64,000 nt of DNA from the NCBI RefSeq assembly GCF_036370855.1, contig NC_088099.1, forward strand, positions 155,590,517 to 155,654,516, in the 5' to 3' direction. A program made the position numbers and the translations under genes. The notes beneath the pieces were generated by a model that was given only the letters and a program-made list of their open reading frames with translations, made no database searches and was not told the DNA's origin. The stretch is from Dromaius novaehollandiae (Eukaryota; Chordata; Aves; Casuariiformes; Dromaiidae). Positions 49,901 through 61,900 of the stretch are shown in pieces (positions within the stretch are counted from its first letter, which is position 1; every line of letters begins with the position of its first letter).

Positions 49901-52900
49901 TGCTCACCACATCTTCATAAAATTTGAATTCTCTAGGACAAAGCATTAATAGCAATCTCAGGTTTTCTTGTCAATACAGTTGTCACCACACTCTCTCTTC
50001 TGGTGGACAACATTTCAACCTAATATCAATGACATGATTATTAGTTTTCTAAAGCCTTACAAAGTGACAAAATACTTTAAAAAGTACCTTTTGTATAATC
50101 AACAACAGCCTCCAACGCTGCTATCCGGACATCTACAAAGTGCCCATATTCTGCATATGACTTAAAGAGAGCAGGATCACTTGGGACATGACCATTCTTC
50201 TGAAGCACTCGAATAGCCTTTAAACAGCTAGATTTCATGGAAAGAGGAAATTTAGATGAGGCTTCTGGAACGCCAACCGTGAAGAATAAAGTTACTTTCT
50301 TCAGAATGAAATTATTAATGAGTACGCTTCCAATTTTTCTATGACCAAGTTATCCAAATTAACGTTACAATTATTTTCATACCATTAAAACAGAGAACTC
50401 ATTCAGAAACATTGGAACAAAATCCCCCACTGCGTCAAATTTAGAGTTTGGTTTCAGTAGAACCATACTAACTTATAAAGAAAACACAGGGCAGATATCA
50501 TTCCCATGTTATCTTTTGCAAAACTTTCATAAACGTTCCACAATTTACAGATTTACAGATGCACAAGCATGATCAATTTAATCATGCTATTAAAACTCCA
50601 GACAGAGAATTTAATGTTGAAAAATAAAGCAGTCAAGAAAAATTTGCATTACCAATTTTCAAAAATAAGAAAGAATTTGCCATGTAAGACTCAAGCAAGT
50701 AAGCTAAAATCTCACTAAAGTACTAACTACAGAGGCTATACAAAAACAAAAAGGTTGTGTTAATATGTCTGCTTTCTTTATATCTACAGCAATTATTAAA
50801 GCACACCTGACTGTAATGGTATGCCTGTAGCTGGGAAGAAGCTTCTCCATATTGAGGAACCGGGTAATTTCCTCAAGAATAAGTCGAACATCAGGATTTA
50901 AGTTATCCAATGTTCGAACTTCATTGTTCACACTGACTGCTGGAGTTACAGAGTTGGCTAGGGCATCAATCAGTTCAGCACGATAGTAGTTGTCTGAAAA
51001 CTAGACAAAAATAGCATTAAAATAAGAATATACATTTTATTTTTAAAAAACTGAGAAATTTTGAAGCATTGTTATAGAAAAAGATTTTTAAAATAAAAAC
51101 TGAGTGACAAACTGCATGAGAAAACAAAACAGTTGAATGTGTTTCTCTAAATATGGATTTGAGAGAGACTGTGAGCAAGTAGATATACTATTTACGACTA
51201 ATCTTCAATTTGTAATAGCAGCATATTAAAAGTCATACACAGGTTTATAAAAACAGAAAATCAGACACAGGAAGTTTTCCAGACCTGGAAAACAAAAGCC
51301 ATTGTTTCTAAATGTGCTTCCATTCAGATGTCTAATTCTCTGCCTCTTGGCCTTCTATCAACCCTCTTACTTCAGTACTCTCAGCTGTGTTACCACAGCG
51401 TGTGTTTCTACACACAAGAAAGCGAGGCTTTCTTCCACTTAACTTCAGGTACTTCACTGGGAAGATTATCTTAGGACCCTAGCAGCTGTAAGCTTCCTCT
51501 TAGGTATGGAGATCCATCTTTGGATCTTAAAGGTCCTTTAATCATCTTTCAGAGCTGCTCTGTGTCAGAAGAAAATTAAGATGACACTTCCAACTCAGAT
51601 AATTTGGCTTAGTGATAGAACAAGACAAACCTGGGTTTTAGCTGTTATTTAACTAGATGAAGACCAACTAGTTCCATGAGCAAGATCCAACCTTCAGAAC
51701 CCATAATCCTAGTCCCATGTATCATGAAAAAAAATATATATATACTTCCTTTCAGATACTCTTCTCAGGATTAAAAAACAAACACTGCAACCTGAAAAAC
51801 AAACTCTGTGCTTAGCTTTACATACTACAATTATTCAGAAAATGTCAGTGCTCACGCACATTTCCTCAAAATACACGGGTCTCTTGAAAGAGAGGCAAGG
51901 CAAGAAAAATGTATGCAAATGAAGACAGATAGGTCTTTAGTAAGTCAACAAGCACAAAGAGCTTTGAAACATCTGAGGAATGCTACCATAGAAATGTCAG
52001 CTGCAGAATATTCACTAACATTTACTGCTATTCAGCAGTTTGAAAAATCTGGAATAAAACTCAGCCATCAGTATCTTCTTTCTGTGTGAATATCTCTCCC
52101 AGGACATGCGCGCGCGCATGTGTGTGTGTGTGTGTGTGTTTATAAAAACAAAAAGAACTGGGTGATTTCACCTTTTCAGACAAAGGGCTTTCTCTAGCTT
52201 CTAATTTTTATCAGCTTTGCTTATGTTTTAGTGACATAGTAGATCATACAATATACAAATTAGTCTTTTTTTCAACACAAAAGTAAGATATTAAAATAAA
52301 TACATTCTTTACCTTATTCTTCCTGTTATCATTATACTTGATCAAATCCAAAATAAACATTAAAACCTCCTTAGGACAGAGGTTGTGAACATCTCTCAGA
52401 AGAGCCATGGCAACAGGCATAGTCTGGAATAAAATACTAACATCATTCGTACAATAGCAAAAAGATAGTTACACTGTTAAAATGAGCAATTAAGAATTTT
52501 ACAATAGCAAATCTCTGAAAAGTTCTATTTAAATGCTTTTTGGAAGTCATATCATACACTTTATACTGTCCAGATTAAAGAACTACATAATTATTGCTCA
52601 ATAATTATTCATAGTGTAGGCAGACTTGACAAGGCAGTACATCCAAGAAAAGACTCTGATTCAAGACACAAAAGTAGCAAACAGACAATAATGAAACAGA
52701 AAATGATGATGGAACTCATTCTGAGATAGACAACTAATTTAGTTTCTTGATGAACCTCATGTCTAAGCTCCCATTACCTTCAAGGGACATATAGCCAATA
52801 GCCAATGAAGCCTAAAGAGCCAATAGATACCTTTCTCAGAATGAGCTAATAAGCTCCCTAGGTTCCACTAACATAAATTTAGGAATCTTACTCCAGATCT

Positions 52901-55900
52901 GTAAATTTGGGACTCCAGATTAAATGTCTTTGGTAGGAAAGCGTAAGATTGAAAACAGCGAGAAAGAATGAACAATGACAAAAAGAGCAGAAAGACACAA
53001 AAGACCTACAAAAAAGAACGATGGACAGAAGAATTAAGCCATTCTGGACAGAATAAGAAAACAAGATTTGAGTTTTCTCCATAATTAGGAATAGCAGATA
53101 TGTGAAATAAGAACTCAATCACCCAATAATTACAACATGAACATTGAGCAAAAATAACTATCATTCATTTTAATAGTTATTCACTGCAAAACTAACACCT
53201 AAAGGTCCCAATAAAAAACCTGCACTAACATCAAACATGCTACAACACATGACTTTGACAACTAATAGGACAGATGAGGCAACACGGAGAAGATTATGCA
53301 GTGCCTTTAACCTTGAAAAAGCCCACCACCTGATGATGAGATTTATGAGATTTTGTTTCTGTTATGAAATCAATGCCATTAATGAACTTAAAGATCAGCT
53401 GACAAACTCAGCTAAAAAAGCAAATGGTTAGCCTTGATACTGTGCAATAAATTCTACTTAAGAATGAGCTCAAAAGTATTTGCAAATAAGTACTCCATTT
53501 TTCGAACAGATGGCTACTTTAACTTCAGCTCCTCAGAAAAAATATTAAAACTTTGGATAACTAACTTTTGACAAAGATGGAACAAAAAGAAGCTGAGTAA
53601 GAAAGACTTAGTTATTCTGTAATTTTATGAAGAGGTAAAGTGACTATGCTATTGGTGTTTCTGTAATTGTCACCTGTAGAAAGATTTTTGTATTTTGACA
53701 TTTCGTTAAAAAATTTCAATAAAAAAATAAATTTTACCTTTTGCAGAAAGTAGCTTTGAAAGTTCATAAAGTTGTTGGTCTTCACAATGTTTGGACAACT
53801 CTTACAACAAAACATTCGGGTAAAGAGTGACTTCATGGCTGGTGGTCCTGTCCACGTACTTACCATGGAATTTGCAATCTATATAATTAGGGTGGAAGGG
53901 AAGTCATTAACATCACCACTGCAGGTTTAGTTTGGCTGAACAAAAATACACATTTCCCATAATAAAAAAGGGTAACTGCCGAGAATGTCCCGCTTTTCAA
54001 ATAGATACATGTTTTCATCAACATATTAGCTTATATTAGCTAAGCTTACATTGCCATCCCTAATATACCTTCTATACAACAAAGGTAAACTTCATGAAAA
54101 TGGTTTCACTTCGAGGACATCTCCAACTTGTTATCTTTCCACGATAAATTTCTGTCCTTAATTTTCCCTTTTATATATTAGGCAAATATTTGATGTTTAT
54201 TAAGCCAAGTATTCTGACTTCACAGAAATCAATGATGGAAGAGGCATTTGCAGCACCAGCTTCCCAAAAGCACTCTGCCAGTAACCTCAACCTGGATTTC
54301 AACTAAGCTTCAGCCACCCTAGAAGTAAAAGACCACCCCTAAAGTAAAAGCCAAGTCAGCTACCTCTCTGACTTTAACCATGATTCACAAACAGACTGTG
54401 CAATGAGACAAATTTATTGCTACAGTCTGTTTTGGTGTAAGGAAGTAAGGCTCTATAAGGACAAACCTGTTACAGGGCCTGCCCAACATCCTGGTTTGGA
54501 ATATTTATTGTATGGAATAATAAAAGTATGTAGAAAAGAATATGTATGCCTCATGACAGACTGTGCATGTGTGTGTACACAAATGGGTACCTTCTTCGGT
54601 TTAGCAGCAATGTAGAAGATTCCAGTGTTACAGACCCTCCATCCACAAACTAAGAAAAATACTATATTCACGCAACACAGCAGAAGAAAATGGATTTGAT
54701 GATTTCTTACTAAATTGCTTTAGCTTGTTTCAAAGGGCATTACCTACACAATAGAGCAAAAAAGGAGGAGGCTAACTGAAGGTGGTAGCTATCAACTTCA
54801 CCATTTCTCTCATGTAAGGTGGGAACTTTTATCATGAAAGTCATTTTCCCCTTATATCAGTTCTCAAAGGAAAATTAGAGGGAGAAAATGCTATAGTCAG
54901 ACTAGATGTTCCCTTTGCAACAACCAAAGTCTTCTAACTAAATATGTCAATATACCTTTTTCTGTAATGTACAAAACCACTCTTACTAGAGAGGAACCTT
55001 AATCCTAATGACTACTTCAGGCTTCTACATCCCACTTTACTGAGATAGAAACTTGATGATGAACTTAAAACTGAAAAACAAGAAATTTCAGTAGCATTGT
55101 GGTATAAAAAAAACACGCACCCAAAATACTATAAGAGATCACCATATTTATAAGATATTCAATATTCATTAAAATTTGCATCTAAATTTTTTAGAACGTA
55201 CTTCTGTTCATTTTAAGCATTTCGTTTTGTAAAATCTATAAAGAATAGTATTATCAAATTAAACAGCAGTAAATCCATCATATTTTTAGTAACATTTGGT
55301 TCTTATAACGTGCTCTGACTCATGTGAATTTATCTTTCAAAATACTAACTGAATCCAAGCTTTCTATTTATTCTACTGATATGCTACAGTTTGTAACATG
55401 CCACAGGTACCTGAATTAAATGTATTTGCAAATTCTCCATACCATAAAGTAAAAGCCTTCCTTGCATTATTTCTACTTAAAAAGAATAAAGGATTTTTCT
55501 TGACTACTCTATTTCTGCATTGCTTATTTTTAAGAGTTCTCTAATCCCTCAATCCAACATAGCATAAAAAATTGATAACTCATTCAACCTAAAATATAAC
55601 TGTTACTCACAACAATGGACCTCCTCAGTGCCTTTTTTTTTTTTTTTTTTTTTTTAAACACCTTCTGTCACCACCACTGCAATGGACCTACATCTACAGA
55701 TGGCAAATCAGCTTGGAAACTCATGAGAATTCATACCATAATATGACTATCTTCGCTTTTCTCTTTAGCGTCACTTCTTATTAACCCAGCAAACAGTGTG
55801 CACCTGCATATACATGCATGCATCTGTACATTATGTATTTCACCACTTGGACACTGGATAACCATAATATAGTTTATGTGACGTATATGAACATTATACC

Positions 55901-58900
55901 TCACAAGACAGTCACTTATTACCCTATAAACTTCCTTATCACTGAGAATTCCTTAATGTGTTATCTGGCTACTTTATTCCTGAGAGACTGAAGTACTATT
56001 ACACAACAAATTAAATAGCACATTTAGTAAGTGCAATAACTGAAGTTTCTTAATGGAGTATCACCTATCATTTCTCTGTACCAAACAAATAGACCATAAC
56101 GTTTTACAAAAGTAATTGCAATCCAGCTAGAAGTTGACCTGATCCGTAAACCCAAGGTTCTTTTATGCGATTACACTGAGCAAAGCTGGTTATGATTATC
56201 AGCAGTCGAATTGTCCGAGAATTCCGAGTAAGGACAGAAAAAACAATTAAATTTAAGACACTGTAACAATTACTCTTCTAATATTCACTGGTGATAAGCA
56301 CCTGCATTTTTAAATATTCTGAATGAATTCATTGTGAAATACACATATTTTAAGTCAGAAACTGGCACTATCAATACTAGTAGATACACTGATACTATTA
56401 TGTCAGTGTTTTGTAATGTTAAAATTGATTGTTACAAGCGTATCTTGGATTTTGATTTTCAAAATATGTCCAAAGGATATACTTCCATATACATACTGAA
56501 TTATTCTCAAGTACAGGGCAGAAAGCAAGCTGTATACTAATAATACGAACTCTATAAACTGTCAAAAGCGTTCATATTTAAACATGCCTTTCCTAAATGT
56601 CTTAACCATTTATTCTTTCATGTTTCCATCTGGTAGTTTTATAACGATCTCTACTTTTAATTTTTAATGCTAATTTTGTGTCTAAACAATCTTCTTTCTT
56701 CAAGGCAAGCAACTATTCGGCTTCTTAATATTTCAATTCAGATGAATATTACATTTACTTTCTGCCTCTATTAAACTTTAAACAATACAGAGCAGCAATC
56801 TGAATTCACATTAGACAGATAAACTTTACCACTTCAGATTCCTCAAAACAAAGGCCAAGATATTTCCCAACAAAATTAAATAAAACATTTTACCTCTGAA
56901 AAAATTAAACAAAAGTCTTTTATTTCTGCCACTTAATCTGGAAAAATCCCTTGTGGTTTTCATGTCTGACATCTCAATTTTGACAATTATGAAAGTGTTC
57001 TGCGGTCTCCATTTACAGACTAAAATAATACAGCTCTCTTTTCAAATCAGTCATGTTAAAAAATGCTTGGCAAACACTTTTAAGAGGCCAAATATCAAGC
57101 CAATTTTAAGGACTGTGGTGAGTTTTGATTCATTTTCAAATGCTTACAATGTCTAGCAGATTTCTTTCGTTATTTCCATCTACATATTCTCACCTTTGCA
57201 AGGCAGAAGCAGGCCAGCATTCTCACTCGGTAGAAGCATTGCTCTTGTTCTAGTATATCGGTTAGCGCAAGCCGCGATGCCGGAGTAGGGAACTTTTCCA
57301 ATGCCAGAATGGCTTCTTCCTGTGCTACCACATCTCTCTCATATCGAAGCTGATATTGCCACATGAAATCAGATTGCTCAAATTCAACCTTCCTCAGTAC
57401 TGACATATCAGGATCTATTCTTATCCAGAGCAAAGGGGAATCAGCACTAAGACAGACATGAAAACCGTTAATAGCTTACAACATTTCAAGACTACAGAAA
57501 TTAAAAATATATCCTGACTTTTTATTATTTTTGAAATACAGAGTCAAAGAATCACAAAATAGTTAAGGTTGGAAGGGATTTACAGAGGTCATCTCCAAAA
57601 TGAGAAATCTCCTGCTTCTAGGATGGCAATTCTACAACCTCCCAGGATAAGTCCAACCCTCAAATATATTGAGGTGAATGCAGTATTGTAGTATTTTTAG
57701 ACCTACAGCTCTGAAAAGTTCCTGATAAGTATACTGAGACTATGCAGCTCCTAGCTCCTCAGACACCATAACTTTCACAGCGGAGTAGAACTTTATCACC
57801 TGCTACAGTTTAAGACTATCAAAAAGACTATCAAAAAAAGATATCTAACAGAGAAAATCTCATGGAACTAATCTAGGTTTTTATATACTATATTTTATAT
57901 ATTATATTTTCGTCAATAGACCTGAAAGGGCTTTACAAATACATGCTAGCATATGGAAAGCTGACAAGGGTAACCATGTATTTGCACAGAATTGTCAGGC
58001 CAAACGATTGTAAACTGAACGTATCCACAGACAGAACTTAAAGCAGTAACCTAAAGGTGAAATGGACCATTAAAGTTTTAGCAGCCCCAAAGATAAAGTT
58101 ACTCCCATCAAAAAAAGTGTTTTATACCTTACTATTCATATAGCACCATGACTGCACAAATCATTTATGGGAGCAGCAAATACAAATTAAAGCTAGTAAT
58201 AAACTCTCTTCCACAGAGTTTGTCATGCAAAACTGATAACAGACACTGCATTGGGTGAGAGCAGGGAACGAGGAAGGTTCATACAGACTTTTCATATAGA
58301 GATGATAAATATAGCTTCCTCAATGAAAATATTTCCTATAAAATTATTTTTTGTCATATTCACAGCTGAGGTTTAATTTAATGGACACTCCAGTTCTTTA
58401 AATGTGACAATCGATCTACCATTCTTCAAAGAGACACCATCAGCTTTCAACAACAGATTATTTACTTTACTTATCAGCCAGCAAACAAGGTACCAACACC
58501 TTCAGTATTTCTGAAAGCAACACTGGTTCCAGCTCAAGGAGGGTACAATGGGTATTTGTTCCAAGCAAGAATTTGCTTCCATGGGCTAACTAGTTCCAAC
58601 TGAAATTAATGCCAATAATAACAACAACAACGACAACTACTACTCTTTAGTATATAAATTTCAGCACAAAACACTTACACATCATTAAGTTAAACTTCTC
58701 TCAGATTTCAGGAACTTGTCTATCTCAGTGTTAGCTAAATAGATGTCACTGAGATCCAACAAATTTGCTCTGAATTTGTTCCAAGCAAATTCTATGGCAA
58801 GGCAAAAATTGCAATCGACACATCTCTATTAGGATTTATTTGTATTTTATCTGTAAAGTCACCTCAAAGATATCATTAGAAATGCGTATGAATGAATCAG

Positions 58901-61900
58901 GGCACATAATCTTTAACATTATAATGACTGACTCATTTTTTTTCCCAAAACTATTTACAGTAGTTAACCCATACATTTTGCACTACACCCCTATTTTCCC
59001 AGCTAGAAGAAAAGTCTCAATTAAGGCAAAGAAATGCAGGATAGTCTTGAAATTTGTTAAAATGTTCAATCCTATCAAATCTTCAATCAAATCCTTCAAA
59101 ATATCATGCTTGAGATAATCAGAACATGGATCAATCTCACACTGTTAAACTCCAACAAACAAACTTACTCCATGGCAGAAAGGTCCATGTCCACCTCTTC
59201 TCCGTTCATCAGTGGAATCTTTTTCTTCTTATTTCTATTTTAAAAAAATATCAAAAAATTAGATATTTAGAAAATTACCCTAACAACATAGGTATGCTTA
59301 AATGGAGTTCAATTTTGCAAAAGTTTTCTCTGTGTATTTTACCACACATAACAACAATGGTGTCTCCAGGAAAGAATATTCACAGTGAAAATTGAGAGCT
59401 GACAGTGTACCACTTTGTTTAAAAAATTATCATCAATATTTTCCATTGGCTTAAAATAGACTCCCAACTTGTTCAGAATTACACATATACATATAGCTTT
59501 GAAAAGCAGGAGCCAAAGTAGTTATAAAAAAATATTAGAAATCAAGAGAATCTATTTAGGAAATATTTTATTTTTCTTGATCAATAGGCTCAGTGAACAG
59601 CCCTAGCACTCTAAAAGAAAATGAAAACTACACGTTTTATTCAAACATCCTCACTTGAAACATTCCTTGCTGCCCAAATTTGTCTTCCCTCTAACTGAGA
59701 TATCCCACTCAGAGGCACTTGGAATAATCTGATGAAGAGAGATTTCTCACTCAACTCTTCCTCTTACATAAAGAAGTTCTTTATAAGATTTTTTAAAAAT
59801 TTAAGACCTTTACTTATAATAAAGAACTACATATAAAATGTAATGTTTCCCACTATCTATGAAAGGCAAGAAGAGCAGTAAATTCTTTTTTTCTCCCCAT
59901 ACATCATAGGTAAATCCTATTCAGTAGAATTACAAAAATACAATTACAAATGTTAAAATGCATACATCTATCACCAATGCACTGTACCTTTTCATATACC
60001 TACACTAATATCTATTCAGTTCATATATTAATTCTTACCTTCTACTTTTAGAATGGCAAGGTATGTCATGTTTAAGACTATTTTCTTCAATCTGCAATGT
60101 ATGGTTGAATGATCCATCAAGTTCTTGCACTGTCACTTTAAGAGGACCCTTAATGTTGAAGAGATTATTTTATTAGCATTAAAAATCATGTTTATTAATG
60201 CAATCTCATACTCATAAATTTAGGTAAAATATGGAAAATTAACCCTACCACATATTTCTGAGTCCCAGGAGATGTGTAATCTTGCTTTATTTCCAATTCC
60301 AGTACGTTCCGTTTTCTATTAAATGCAAAGCTACCATAAAATTTTACCACTCCACTCTGATCCCTAAAAAGCAGTATAGGAATTCTAAGGCACAATACAG
60401 TAGTTAAAAACAAACATAACTTTCAGAGTCTTCGCTCACTTTTTATATTTGCTTTACACTTGTTTATTCCTAGAATTTCTTGTTTTAAGAAAATCAGGAA
60501 ACAAAAATACTATGTTCCTTCCAGTCTCATCAAAGTTGAAGTGCTGTCCAGAGAGAACATTTTCATTATTTTTTCTTTACATAGTTTTTAATGTACATTC
60601 ACACAATATACATAAAAACAGAATATTCTATTGAATATTGTGAAGTACAGTGAAAATCATCTATGAAGAAAAAAGTCATTATGAAAAATGTCTTGAGTAA
60701 TTCCAATATGATTTGTTTTGCTATACATTTCAGCTAAATGAAATTCAGGGGAATTCATTAATTTATGTAAGACATTAATTTATGTTTTCTACCCAGACTA
60801 TATTTAACTCAATTATTCTATTTCAGTTTTTCAAATTGGGTCACTGTGTGTGTTCCTAGGTATACAGTAGGACTGAAAATGAGTAATGATCTCACTCAGC
60901 ATTTTATCGCAGGCAAAAACCACTTCAAGTCAACCATTCCTGTGAATAGGTTCATCATTATTTGTGTGACAGCCATTACTGCATTTTATTTATAGTAAAA
61001 CTCAAACATTAGAATGAGGTCTTTTAGTCTAGTACACGCTCCCAAAAAGTCTCACACCATACGACAAAAGCAAGGAAAGAAAGCCTGTTTTTTTTACGTC
61101 TGACATTTAATGGAAGAGTCGCCAGACTCAAACAGACATACTCATGTGACTTTTCTCCCAAAATACTGGCTTTTGGCAAGATACCTTGCATAGACTGGTT
61201 CTGTTCACAGTGGCTGCCTTTGTAAAAGTCCCTGATTTTGCCATAAGGTATTTCAATAGAGTGCTCATGTACAGATAAAACGCCAATACTTTCCAAGTGC
61301 TTGGCACTGCTAAGTATGGAAATTAGAATGAACAGTGCGATATATGAAAGACCTAATGGGTATTTATACTTTATGAATACTTTGAGCCAATTATAATACT
61401 AACATCTCACATTATTTATAAATATTAATTTTAGAGTGTTTTTTAGTTTAGATACTGAGAAGTATGAATATTATTTATGGCAAAAGTAATTTCAAATAAA
61501 TAAGCCCTGAATACAACTATCTACTTCCATTTTTTGTTAGAACAGTAAGATACGGTTTTGCTGCAGTCATGTACGACTTCACCTGCAGCCATGTTAATTA
61601 AAACTAACAATTAAATGTAAATGTAATATGTAAGCAAAGCCCTGTAAAATGAAGCAAGTTCAAACTTAGCCTCCTATCACTCTAAAAAAAAGAAATTCCT
61701 GTTTTGGGATTAATATCACTGAAATTTGAAGAATCTACACACAGGTTTATTTTACCTGAAATTTTAATACTAATACATGCTACCAAGCAATATATTAAAT
61801 GTTAGTGTACTTTAAACTATCAATCAGTGATCTTACATTACTTATTTCATGGTGATTTACTGGAAATCACATCTGAAAATGCACTAGACTATAGCATTTT

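Noticed and set aside
53325..53405. Possible C/D-box snoRNA (TGATGATGA followed by CTGA)
   Set aside because: No terminal stem and no clear internal boxes; such short motifs are common by chance.
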